64,000 nt of DNA from Trigonopsis variabilis (taxonomy: Eukaryota > Ascomycota > Trigonopsidomycetes > Trigonopsidales > Trigonopsidaceae): positions 62,001-126,000 of the forward strand of contig PPXM03000003.1 of assembly GCA_003707065.3 (NCBI GenBank). Direction: 5' to 3'. The translations under genes were made by a program, and so were the position numbers. The notes beneath the pieces were generated by a model. The model did no database searches, was not told the DNA's origin, and saw nothing but the letters and a program-made list of their open reading frames with translations. Below, piece after piece: positions 30,989 to 40,304 of the stretch. Each line of letters starts with the position of its first letter. Position 1 is the stretch's first letter.

Positions 30989-31318
30989 TTAACGCTGACC
31001 ACTAAGTTGGGCACTTTAACGTTAGAGTCAATGCGAAAGATTAACCTACTTTTGCTCTTGGAACCGAGCACCTGCTCTCTCACTAAATTTGAGAAATTTT
31101 AATGAGCAGCGATTGATGCAGGTTTCTTCTCGAGAAGTCAGCTTGACAGAAGTGAAATCGTTGATGCAATCATTAAAGCATCGTTCCACCAGCCCCGAGT
31201 AGAGCTGGAGTCAATAATCAAATACAGTTACAGAACCAACCTCCATGAATCCTCTCATTTGTTTAGTTTCGATTATTTTTTGAAACTCCTGTTGTTCTTT
31301 TCCATTTAGTTGATCCAT
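30989..31318 (-). CDS. TIM9: Small TIM chaperone Tim9
   Basis: Three exons, 31241-31318, 31050-31204 and 30989-31013, with two 36-nt introns; 85 residues, exactly the usual size. None of the exons is long enough to stand out alone. The product starts [20 protein letters not shown] and carries the twin CX3C motif: CFNDC at residues 35-39 and CINRC at 55-59, each pair forming a disulphide in the intermembrane space. The helix [21 protein letters not shown] follows, as in Tim9 of other fungi. With Tim10 it forms a hexamer that shields hydrophobic carriers (such as Dic1, also encoded here) on the way to TIM22. The start is fixed by the strongly conserved first exon. Confidence 0.96.
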
Positions 31319-31878
31319 CTTGTGTATAAGCTCTGGGTCCAGCAGTTAAATCTTGCCTTGACTGTCCTCAAAAGTTTTGACAACCGATGACGACAGGGTA
31401 ACTTAGGCACCGTATTCACTAGGAGATGGAAACATTGTAGATATTTATTAACAGTGATAAATTGTAGACATGGATATGAGTTGGATGGATTTCCGAGTAA
31501 ATTGTTTCTACAGGTGACTTCTGCAGTGGGAGTGGCCCATTCTTATATGTAAGATGAAGCGGAACGAACAATATGAAGATAGTCCTTCTTCAGTTATATC
31601 GGCACTATAGATGATCCTCACAGCTCACAGGACTAAAATCTAAGAGCGAGCGACCGTCATACCGGTAACAGAACCTGAGTTGCGCAAATTGGTTAATCTG
31701 GGCGGATCTTTCAAGGTTTGACAATTCAGGCCTCTATGAGCCCGTAGAATATTATGAAGAGCTCCCCATGAGATAACAACCGATCAAAGTTTCGATCTAG
31801 AGCCTTCAAAGATGGAAAGCTTGATGATGCCTTTAGCTGAGAAGAGAAGCCTGTAGCAGCTTGTGCTCCCATCTTGAC
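31319..31878. other. Divergent promoter region of TIM9 and VPS53
   Basis: 560 bp without a recognisable gene. The VPS53 frame is open 18 nt above its ATG but starts there with a non-ATG codon. Confidence 0.4.
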
Positions 31879-34437
31879 ATGGACCTCGACTCTCTCGACT
31901 ATGATCCAGCTGATCATCTGGCCGCGTTATTTCCCAATTCTCAATCATTGAGGAGCCTTATTCCGGTAGTGGCTCATATGGATGCGTATTCAGATCATCT
32001 GACGTTTCGAATTGAACAGCTAAATCGGACCGAGTCTGATGGTCACATCTCTACAAATGTGGGAGAGTATAATATTAAAGAACTGATTGGACGTGTGGAA
32101 TCACTAGAAGAGCGAGCGCGAAGATCCCAAGATCAGATAAGCTCGATGACGGCCAAAATAAGACAACTGGATGATACGAAGCGCAATCTAACACAATCAA
32201 TGACAACATTGAAGCGACTCCAGATGCTTTCAAACGCATATATTCAATTGAGACCGCTATGTAAAACTCGTCAGTATCACGAAATAGCCGGCCTTTTGGG
32301 AGCTGTTTTAGAACTGATGTCTTACTTCAAATCATTCCGGAGTATTGATAAAATTTCGCGTTTGAGCAAGGAAATAGCAGATACCAGAACTATGTTATCG
32401 AATCAGATCATTTCCGATTTTGAGATTTCCATCGATCAAGTATCCCCGTCAACAAGAAATCATCGTGAATCAAATAGTATATCTCGTGAAAAAATGGAAT
32501 TAGGACAGCATTTGTTATCATCTGGAGCGTTATTAGATGCTTGCCGTGTTGTTGATGTCCTGGGTTCTCCATGCAGGGATAAAATTGTTGATTATTATTG
32601 CAAGGTTCAACTTCGGGAGTATAAGACGATTTTTCAGAGTAATGATGAAGCTGGTTCCTTAGATAATATATCTAGGCGTTATGCATATATAAAAAGGGCT
32701 CTTAATGCCCACTCAAATCGCGAAAAGAGCCTTTTCCCACATTCTTGGGGTATTGACAGAATCCTCTGCTCAAATTTCTGTAATACAACTAGAGACGACA
32801 TAAAGACCATCCTTACTCAAGCAGCCGGAAATATTGATATAAATTTACTGCTGAATGCACTTAAAGAGACCTTGGAGTTTGAACAATATCTTGATAAGAC
32901 TTACGGTAATGGTTCCGGAAGATTGTCTTTATCTTCAAAGCCCGACCTTTCCGTTTTCCCTCCAGACCAACCTCAAGTTTTTGATAAAGCCATATCTCTA
33001 GCATTCGAGCCCTTTTTAAGCACGTGGGTTGAAGCTCAAGATCATGTTCTCTCTGTAATGCTGAATAAATATCGGAACCAGTCAATTTCTGATGAGCTTG
33101 CATCAGCTCGAGAAAAAGACACTACAACAAATGTGCTATCGTCATCAGCTGACCTGTTTTATTTCTATAGACAAACTTTCCTGCAAGCTTCAAAGCTTTC
33201 TAATGGAGCCCCATTAGCTCAGCTGGGTGAATTATTCGTCAAATATCTAGATAGATATTCTCAAGTATTAATAGAAAAACTTCCCTCAAAAATTGTGTTA
33301 GCTGACAACGTGCATGATGTGTCTATAATTTTGATGACGGCTGACTATTGCGAGAAAACCACTGAACAGCTTGAAGAACGAATGAAAGATAAAGTTTCCT
33401 CTCCCTATAAAGAATCCTTAACATTTGCGGAAGCTTTGGATGGGTTTATGAAGGTCACTAGTTCCGCCTTACAGATATTGGTTGGAAAGGTCGAGCATGA
33501 TATTGAATATGCATGGAGAGAAATGATAAATACAAACTGGACGACCTTGGAAGCGGTAGGTGACCAGAGTACCTATGCTCGCGATCTTGTAGAATCTCTG
33601 AAACCATCGATGGCATTCATTCTAGAGAACCTGCATACTAAGGATTTATATCGACGAACATTTTATGATCGAGTGGTGGAATACATTTCAACGTCTATGG
33701 TGATGAACATTATAAAATGTCGACCTATATCAGAAATTGCAGCTGAGCAGTTGTTGTTGGATCTATATGTGGTCAAGTCGACCTTGCTATCCTTAGCGTC
33801 CTTGAAAGAAATGGATGAGAGGAAGAGTATAGATTCTACGGCATCTACAGGAGACAAAATGAGTCAGGCTAGTCTGTCCACGAAGCATGTCAACAGAAGT
33901 CTTGGACGAGTTGAAACACTGCTTAAGGTAATTTTAACTCAGCAAAATCCCCCAGAGAGTCTAGTATCTAACTATTTCTTTCTTGTTAAAGATAAATCTC
34001 CAGCAAACTTTACAAAAATTTTGGATCTCAAAGGAGTGTCAAAATCGCTATATCCTTCATTTTTAGAGCTTTTTGATTCTCATATTCCTGCTCACGATAA
34101 TCTGGCTGAGAGTTCGCCGATTCTCTCTTCTCTTCAAACTTCCCTTGATTCCTCATCTACCCCAAAAAACAATTCTTATACTCCATCTTTGTCGTCATCT
34201 AGAAGCACAAATAACAGCGGCAATAGCACTCCTGTATCATCTGGGAAACTGGTCCATAAACGCACAAGTTCAGGAGTTGCCGCTAATTTCCTTTCATCTC
34301 CGCGGTTCGACAGTAATGCGACTACATTCATCAAAGAAGGAGTCGAGAGGTTAACAAAGGAAGCTAATCCGACTACAATAAAGTTTAATGAGAACTTAAG
34401 AAGGTTTTTCCGTCGAGAAGGAGATGGAAAAAAGTAA
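31879..34437 (+). CDS. VPS53: GARP/EARP tethering complex subunit Vps53
   Basis: Single exon, 852 residues. The N-terminus matches Vps53: DYDPADHLAALFPNSQSL, then a long coiled coil including IGRVESLEERARRSQDQI and AKIRQLDDTKRNLTQSMTTL, and the RQYHEIAGLLGAVLELMSYF block. Known role: Vps51-54 form GARP, which tethers endosome-derived vesicles to the trans-Golgi with Ypt6 and Arl1. The final ~90 residues are a Ser/Thr/Asn-rich linker and a short basic helix (TIKFNENLRRFFRREG). Lacking introns in 2.6 kb is unusual here. The start ATG is the first in frame and matches family length. Alternative: another CATCHR-type tether (Cog, exocyst), but the N-terminal coiled-coil signature favours Vps53. 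Confidence 0.9.
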   Translation: MDLDSLDYDPADHLAALFPNSQSLRSLIPVVAHMDAYSDHLTFRIEQLNRTESDGHISTNVGEYNIKELIGRVESLEERARRSQDQISSMTAKIRQLDDTKRNLTQSMTTLKRLQMLSNAYIQLRPLCKTRQYHEIAGLLGAVLELMSYFKSFRSIDKISRLSKEIADTRTMLSNQIISDFEISIDQVSPSTRNHRESNSISREKMELGQHLLSSGALLDACRVVDVLGSPCRDKIVDYYCKVQLREYKTIFQSNDEAGSLDNISRRYAYIKRALNAHSNREKSLFPHSWGIDRILCSNFCNTTRDDIKTILTQAAGNIDINLLLNALKETLEFEQYLDKTYGNGSGRLSLSSKPDLSVFPPDQPQVFDKAISLAFEPFLSTWVEAQDHVLSVMLNKYRNQSISDELASAREKDTTTNVLSSSADLFYFYRQTFLQASKLSNGAPLAQLGELFVKYLDRYSQVLIEKLPSKIVLADNVHDVSIILMTADYCEKTTEQLEERMKDKVSSPYKESLTFAEALDGFMKVTSSALQILVGKVEHDIEYAWREMINTNWTTLEAVGDQSTYARDLVESLKPSMAFILENLHTKDLYRRTFYDRVVEYISTSMVMNIIKCRPISEIAAEQLLLDLYVVKSTLLSLASLKEMDERKSIDSTASTGDKMSQASLSTKHVNRSLGRVETLLKVILTQQNPPESLVSNYFFLVKDKSPANFTKILDLKGVSKSLYPSFLELFDSHIPAHDNLAESSPILSSLQTSLDSSSTPKNNSYTPSLSSSRSTNNSGNSTPVSSGKLVHKRTSSGVAANFLSSPRFDSNATTFIKEGVERLTKEANPTTIKFNENLRRFFRREGDGKK

Positions 34438-34543
34438 TACGTGCTGTGTCTCGTGATGATAACGCCAGTTCGTTCTGTTGTGATGTCTCTTCCCTCACAT
34501 ACACCAACAAACATCTTGCTCTAGACTCGTCCAGACCTCGGGC

Positions 34544-35256
34544 ATGAGTCAGCCAAGGCTAAACTTTCTTAAAAAATGGATAAATAAGGCCAAATCTAGC
34601 AAAAATGTTCCGTTTATACGATATAGTGCAAGAAGGGCGCTCATTTTCAGTTCCTGGCTCCCGATGGCTGTTGCGTTCAGTGACTGGGTATGCTATGTGG
34701 GATTTATATCAGGATCATCAATGAGGTTTGTGATGGCAAGATTCAGTCTTACATAGAGGCCAACGTTGAATCCAGAGTCAAATAGAGGAAAGCTTGACCT
34801 TGTGCTTGTGTGGAAATGGAGGATCAGAAAGCCAGGACATCTCAAAGTAGGAGACGTCGTGATGTTGAGGTAGGCATACGCGAGGAAATTTATAATTAAC
34901 TATTGCAGGTCACCATTAGACCCAGAGAGCATTGTAGTCAAACGAGTCGTGGCTGTTGAAGGTGATATTGTGCTTACGAAGGAACCCTACTTGCGAAAGA
35001 CGGCTCATATCCCTCGAAGTCATTTGTGGGTAGAAGGAGATAATATTCATTCGGTCGATAGTAATACATATGGTCCTGTGAGTTTACGTTACAACGGCTA
35101 TGCCTAACTTTTCAGGTTTCTGTTGGACTTGTAGTGGGTAAGGTCACCAAAATTCTCTTGCCTTTGCCTCGCTTCTGGATATCACCATCTTCTGGGGGAC
35201 GGGATGCGAGACTCGAAAAAGGAAAAGCTTCTCAAGAATTGATTTACGAACGTTAG
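34544..35256 (+). CDS. IMP2: Mitochondrial inner membrane protease subunit 2
   Basis: Four exons, 34544-34725, 34759-34869, 34909-35077 and 35116-35256, with introns of 33, 39 and 38 nt; 200 residues. It is a type I signal-peptidase-like serine protease of the inner membrane that trims sorting signals facing the intermembrane space. One N-terminal hydrophobic span (about residues 25-50) leads to the catalytic Ser in [13 protein letters not shown], completed only after splicing. [15 protein letters not shown] follows, then the general-base Lys in [11 protein letters not shown] and box-E-like [20 protein letters not shown]. The 33-nt first intron is among the smallest here and its acceptor AGAG is the only choice that keeps the RPTLNP sequence. 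Confidence 0.95.
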
Positions 35257-35438
35257 CGATGTGTTTGTAAGATATAAGGTCTATGTGCATAGAGAATCGG
35301 TATTAATTTGGTGAAAACGCCTGTCAATTTAGCAGAAGCTTTCATTTTTCATTCGTACTGAGTTGAATCAAGCCTTCGCCCATCAAGAGGACTTCTCCAT
35401 CTGCATTCTGTTGCTGGATGGCAATTTCTGGCCAAAAA

Positions 35439-35446
35439 TCACGTGA
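35439..35446. promoter_or_regulatory. TCACGTGA palindrome upstream of YTH1
   Basis: An 8-bp perfect palindrome 66 bp before the YTH1 ATG. It is the extended E-box bound by Cbf1-type bHLH-zip factors in fungi. Role here is inferred from position. Confidence 0.4.
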
Positions 35447-35512
35447 TATTTTGCACTTATTACATCTCTATAGTCAGTTAGATCCACAACCTTCCTTACT
35501 TGCCACTTCGTC

Positions 35513-36208
35513 ATGTCAGCGGTCGAGGAAACGAAAGTTCAGTTTTTTGAGGTTGCTAATCCACTGCCGGATGTTCCATTTTCGTTTGAGTCGTTTCTCA
35601 AGCGTGAATTCCGATTCGGTCTCGATCCTTCGAGACCTATTTGTCGATTTTATATTCAGGGCCATTGCCCTTTAGGAAACGACTGTCCTGATCGACATAC
35701 ATTACCTTCCTACTCCAACAAAATTGTATGTAAACATTGGCTTCGTGGACTCTGTAAAAAAGGGGATGCCTGTGAGTTCTTACACGAATATAACTTGAGG
35801 AAGATGCCTGAATGCACCTTCTTTTCTCGCAATGGCTACTGCACACAAAGTCCAGATTGCTTATATTTGCATATAGATCCATCTTCTAGGATTCCCCCCT
35901 GTGCAGACTATGAAGCGGGCTTTTGTCCTCGCGGTCCGGAATGCCCAAATCGCCATGTTAGAAAAGGTACTGTTTGTCAACGATATTTGACAGGATTCTG
36001 TCCCTACGGGCCAAAGTGTGAAGACGGTCATCCGAAAATGCCCTTTTTTCCTCCAGACCGACTGAGGATTGCTAATGTAATACCTCCTAAAGGACAAGAC
36101 TTTAATACTAGTGGAGATGGTTCACTTTCTGATAATATACACGAGGAAACGATAGGACCAGATGACCATAATAAGGAGGAAGACTATGCCATTGCTAATT
36201 CATCTTGA
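35513..36208 (+). CDS. YTH1: CCCH zinc-finger mRNA 3'-end processing factor Yth1/CPSF30
   Basis: Single exon, 231 residues. Five CCCH zinc fingers occupy about residues 43-175, e.g. ICRFYIQGHCPLGNDCPDRH, VCKHWLRGLCKKGDACEFLH and CQRYLTGFCPYGPKCEDGH, with short HxxP linkers. Fingers 2 and 3 of this factor read the AAUAAA-like polyadenylation signal within the cleavage and polyadenylation factor. The N-terminal ~40 residues contain FSFESFLKREF and the C-terminal ~55 are acidic and polar. There is no C-terminal zinc knuckle, as in yeast Yth1 and unlike animal CPSF30. It converges on the Sel1-repeat gene with 36 bp between stops. Confidence 0.95.
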   Translation: MSAVEETKVQFFEVANPLPDVPFSFESFLKREFRFGLDPSRPICRFYIQGHCPLGNDCPDRHTLPSYSNKIVCKHWLRGLCKKGDACEFLHEYNLRKMPECTFFSRNGYCTQSPDCLYLHIDPSSRIPPCADYEAGFCPRGPECPNRHVRKGTVCQRYLTGFCPYGPKCEDGHPKMPFFPPDRLRIANVIPPKGQDFNTSGDGSLSDNIHEETIGPDDHNKEEDYAIANSS

Positions 36209-36244
36209 AAGGATCAAATTGAGTTATGTCTTATCTCAGAATAC

Positions 36245-38131
36245 TTATCCTGAAGCATAATCGGCTTTTCTCCGCTCTAAGACAGCGGTAAAAGATCCCA
36301 TCCACTTCCTCATTCTACTAGGCCTTGTGTCCTCGTGTGGCATATATTTATCCTTATAAATCCAGGTGTTCCCCATAATCGTTTTGCCATGAGCAGACGC
36401 ATCGCGATAATATTTAGCAGCCTTTTTCATATCCTTCTTCCAAGTTTTTCCTCCGACTGTATATAGATATGCTGCCTCGCACATGGCATCACAATCCCCT
36501 GTCAAAGCTGCAACTTCAAAACATCCTAGGGCGCGGCCAAGGTCCCGTTGCACTCCCATTCCATTTTGATAGGACACTCCCAACTCGTACAATGCCATAC
36601 CAATCTGAGTTTTTGCTAAGTCGCTGAAACTGGCCATTTGATATCCAAGCTGCGCTAATCGCTCCGAAGAAATACCATTACCGCATTCAGATTTACCAGT
36701 TAGAACGTTGATTGCCTCAACAAACCACCATATTGCCACTGGTAAATTTACAGAAGCACCCCAACCATTTCTGAGGGCTAAGGCATACATAATCATTGCA
36801 ACAGGATCACCTTGAAGAGAAGCCCGCTGAAATAATCGAGTACTTTCCTGTAAGTCTCCTTTCTGGTGCAAGGCAATGCCCATGTTAACTAAGTCATCGT
36901 TATATCTGGAACTAGCAAGGGCAGGAGCCGATCCGTTCTTTTTGGCAAATTCAAGCTGTCTATCTGTCAAAGAATGTGAGGGAGAACTGAAATCTGGGAG
37001 GTAAAATAGCGATCTTGAGACAGCCAAAGGATCAGTTGAGTTTATTGATGAAAGCTGAGTCGAGCAGGAAGAAGATTGGCGAGATTTGGCATCCATAGAT
37101 TTTGAGCCTCGTAGAGATTCTCGGGAGGGATATTGGAGCGGTCGAGAAGTGGTGGAGTGAAGGGATTCCATCGAGGGGATCGAGCTTGGAGTCTGAAACT
37201 CGGTCTGCTGTATGGGGCCAGCGATTGGAAAGTCGTCTAGCTGTGATGATGAAACGATCCGTTGGTCGATTGATTGACCATATATATTATCCCGTACAAA
37301 CATGCCTTCTGATCCACCTACAGAGAGACCCACTCTATGCTGATGAGTGACACTCTTTACTAGACGACGCACCGAAGGGGAGTGAGAACGAGCACGGTGA
37401 GTAATCTGGTTCAAAAGCGAAGGATAAATATCGCTAATTGAAGGGCGACGGCCTCGTGGAAGATCCGTGAATGAAGGGTCATCTTTATGATCCTCGTAGA
37501 CTGGAGTCGGCTCTTGTCTAAATAACTGTTGATTGAGAGGGCGGCTGAAATTCAACGAGTTTTTCTTGATTCGAGCTGACGCTGTTGACCGAGGACTATC
37601 GATAGTGAAGCTCACGTTCGAAGTACTTGTCGATCGACTGAGTTGACAAGTATGAGAACGACCAGTTATAAGTCCTGTTTCGAAAACAGAAGTTACAGTG
37701 TTTTCGTCTTGCGAAAGAGGAGTTCTGGGATTCAAATCAGTTGAATCAGGATCTTGTGTTCTGCTAGTCTTCTCTTGAAGCTTAATATTAAAGCCGACAG
37801 CAGTAGCTGGTTGACTACTTTGAGATGAAAGCTCGTCAGAACTTGAAGGAGAACTAATTAAAGTGGTATTAAAGTCGGAATGGGTTAAAAATGCATGTTT
37901 AGGAAGGATCGAGGAAATGGTCGAAGCCATAGAAAGACGAGAAAGACTGTCACGGTATCCAATCGAATCCGAATCAGATTGTATTAAATTAGAGGGATGA
38001 ATCTTACTTTCGCCTGTATTATTCGAGGAGCATGGAAAACTCGCCTTTTTTGGCGCAAGGATGTGACTGCGAAGGGAGAGTCGTTCCAGGGGACTCAAAG
38101 CACTCGGAAAAGAGATATTTTTATCCTCCAT
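36245..38131 (-). CDS. Sel1-repeat protein (Dsf2/chitin-synthase-activator-like)
   Basis: Single exon, 628 residues. The N-terminal ~390 residues are Ser/Thr/Arg-rich and look disordered, with many possible phosphorylation sites and the small TSNVSFTIDSPRS-like patches. From about residue 400 come Sel1-like repeats (LVNMGIALHQKGDLQESTRLF, DPVAMIMYALALRNGWGASV, ALYELGVSYQNGMGVQRDLG, CDAMCEAAYLYTVGG), ending with WIYKDKYMPHEDTRPSR and WMGSFTAVLERRKADYASG. That layout matches fungal Dsf2-type proteins and, more distantly, Skt5/Chs4 activators. Lack of a C-terminal CaaX argues against Skt5 itself. Molecular role in this family is poorly known; likely cell-cortex or cell-wall regulation. Confidence 0.7.
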   Translation of the reverse strand: MEDKNISFPSALSPLERLSLRSHILAPKKASFPCSSNNTGESKIHPSNLIQSDSDSIGYRDSLSRLSMASTISSILPKHAFLTHSDFNTTLISSPSSSDELSSQSSQPATAVGFNIKLQEKTSRTQDPDSTDLNPRTPLSQDENTVTSVFETGLITGRSHTCQLSRSTSTSNVSFTIDSPRSTASARIKKNSLNFSRPLNQQLFRQEPTPVYEDHKDDPSFTDLPRGRRPSISDIYPSLLNQITHRARSHSPSVRRLVKSVTHQHRVGLSVGGSEGMFVRDNIYGQSIDQRIVSSSQLDDFPIAGPIQQTEFQTPSSIPSMESLHSTTSRPLQYPSRESLRGSKSMDAKSRQSSSCSTQLSSINSTDPLAVSRSLFYLPDFSSPSHSLTDRQLEFAKKNGSAPALASSRYNDDLVNMGIALHQKGDLQESTRLFQRASLQGDPVAMIMYALALRNGWGASVNLPVAIWWFVEAINVLTGKSECGNGISSERLAQLGYQMASFSDLAKTQIGMALYELGVSYQNGMGVQRDLGRALGCFEVAALTGDCDAMCEAAYLYTVGGKTWKKDMKKAAKYYRDASAHGKTIMGNTWIYKDKYMPHEDTRPSRMRKWMGSFTAVLERRKADYASG

Positions 38132-39098
38132 TGGATGCTATGGCTATATTCTGCAAAATCTTTAGATCTTGCAGGATCTAGAAGTGATCCCTGTTTTCTT
38201 TCCGTTCTTTTTCCCTCACTGACTCGTTCCTAGTCCTTCCAAACAGCGTTAATTTTTGTGAGTAAGATATTTCGAAAAGAATGCACAATAGACCGATTGC
38301 TTCGTAGAACGTGCGATTCAATAAAATCTAACGGCCGCGTAAATGGATGTGATAAGACGCGATTAGGAAAGTCGGGGCACGCAGCTAATCAAATAGACGT
38401 GTCGAAAGAAACGATGGTGACGGCTGCTGGAGTAAGGTAATTCGAAATGGTGTGCTCGTCTCTATAGTGCCAGGGGGCGGGCGGATCGCAAATGAATGGA
38501 CGTTGGGAGTTTAGGGGAGGCCTTGACCCAGCGTAGCGTTGCCAGGAAAGAGCTGTGATCTAGACTAGGAAATTTATGTTGAGACAGGATTAGTATTACT
38601 TGCCAGAAGACTGGTTCTTAGCTAGGAAGCTTGAAAATACTTGTACAAGGTGGGAAGAGTTTCTTAATGCTATCTGTTACGGTCTTTCTAAGTGGCCCTT
38701 CCTTTTTGAAGCTTGGCCCTCATGAAGTGGTCTTTTTTTTCCTTGAAGCGAACAGTGACATTAATGAAAGAGATAAAGAGACACATACTTTGCAGAAATA
38801 TTTGTTTGCACTGGAGTCTTCAGAGAAGGACTAGAGCGTCTCTTGACATCGATGTCTCTTATTGAGCGATTAGCAGACAACCCAATCGATGGGTTCTAGA
38901 ACTATAGTAACAATTGGACTGAGGAAGTTACGAGCGAATGTAATCACAAAAAAGTGTACGCTATTTTACTGCTAAGTGCATTCTTAATAGTTTCAGGAGT
39001 CAGGTCATTTTAGCAAAAAGCTGAATAATAGTCTGACTGATAATGGTCTAATGTTCGGTGTTCGGGATCTGGGCACCCTCGTAGCGGTATGGCAGAAC
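38132..39098. other. Gene-poor stretch upstream of the Sel1-repeat gene
   Basis: No gene recognised in about 970 bp. It contains a CGTAGCGTT word at 38532-38540 and, near 39042, an AATGGTCT that is the inverse of a word repeated inside the LTR-like element just downstream. Open frames are short and unlike proteins. Confidence 0.4.
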
Positions 39099-39351
39099 TG
39101 TTACGAATCAGTCGTAACGATTGCACCTGACAGCCAGCCTCCAAGGATGGCACTACGATTGGGGATCAGGTCATTCTTTAGAGATCAGACCATTTAGTGG
39201 ATCAGTAATCATTGATCAGACCATTAATCAGACCACTGTAAATATGATCTGATCCATTATCATGTCTATATAAAGCGTGTGTACTTAGAATAATAAGACA
39301 AGTTCCTTTTGATTACATTCGCCGGTAGCAACCGCTGTAGAGATTGTTACA
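39099..39351 (+). mobile_element. Candidate solo LTR (retrotransposon remnant), 253 bp
   Basis: The segment starts TGTTAC and ends GTTACA, giving the TG...CA ends of an LTR, and is flanked on both sides by the 4-bp sequence GAAC (39095-39098 and 39352-39355), which fits a target-site duplication. Inside are a TATATAAAG box at 39267-39275 and an AATAATAAG A-rich signal shortly after, in the order expected for an LTR promoter and polyadenylation region, plus two copies of GATCAGACCATT (39183-39194 and 39214-39225). No internal retroelement genes are seen next to it, so it looks like a solo LTR left by recombination. Ty3-like or Ty1-like origin cannot be decided; the 4-bp duplication slightly favours neither. 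Age cannot be judged without other copies. Confidence 0.5.
39183..39235. repeat. Short ATCAGACCA repeats within the LTR-like element
   Basis: GATCAGACCATT occurs at 39183-39194 and 39214-39225, with a shorter ATCAGACCA at 39227-39235. Such internal reiterations are common in LTR U3 regions and may be protein-binding sites. Confidence 0.6.
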
Positions 39352-40304
39352 GAACACTATTTTCGACTCAATCTGTAGAACCTATAACTTGGACCTCTTC
39401 ATAGCTGTGGAGTACTATAGATCGAGCGTTAGTGAAGCAGGTAAATGAGCTTCGCGCAAACAAAGCAAAACAAGAGGTGCGCACTCCGATCGACTATCAA
39501 AAAAGCTATATGGTAGTGTGCAGAGTTTCGTAACTTATTATGCCCTACAGAAGGTTAAGCGCAAAGAAAACGACTTTTTTGTTCTCAGGAACCCTTGCTC
39601 GCTGTACGGGCGTGTTCATATAAAACACATGGGGCCGTCATGTGCTCACACTCTTATGATAGTCATAGAACAAGGAGGTATACTCGACCTTTATTGTTTT
39701 CACGGGCACCGGCCTCTCCATAAGCAAGGGGTGCCAAGTCCTCTTCTAGAGCCTCGAAGCATCGTGACGGTAAGAGCTGCTAGATCCACGCAACCTGTTT
39801 CTAGTACAAGGAGGTCACCAAGTTCCTTCGTGAGGCTGTTGAAGCTATTGGCAGGAATCTACCGAGGGCCCCACCGAGATGCAGCAGATGTAACCAGATG
39901 GTGCATATAGTGGCATCACGCTCATGTCCTCGTCGACATCAACAGCTTTTAGAAGAGGCTGTCCAGGAGCAGGGGCAGGCAGTCTTGCCTCACAGCGGAA
40001 TGTCGTATATAGCAACACTGAGGTAGATGGCGTTTGATTCAAATATTGAACATATGTGCCTTTGTTGGCCACGTTATCCATCTTGTAAACCGTATCTGTT
40101 TAGGCACTGTAAATGCTCATTTATAGTATCCGGGGAGAAAGTGTGAGTTTGTACCACTACAAGGGCATCCAAACCCGTCCAAATAAAGTTGCAGGAACCC
40201 GTCCCCCTAGGCGCCCCCGACGGATTCGTAATACTATTTTGTGTATCGATCGATAGGCACTGTCTCATCGGACTCAGCTGGAGACAATTCATCAATGCCA
40301 AAAA
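39352..40304. other. Unassigned stretch between LTR-like element and methyltransferase gene
   Basis: No recognised gene. Minus-strand frames at 39845-40081 and 40074-40301 have a more protein-like composition than the surroundings (segments such as GAPRGTGSCNFIWTGLDAL and KAVDVDEDMSVMPLYAP), but I know no family for them. A plus-strand frame at 39518-39910 overlaps them and looks like their shadow or chance. Confidence 0.3.
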
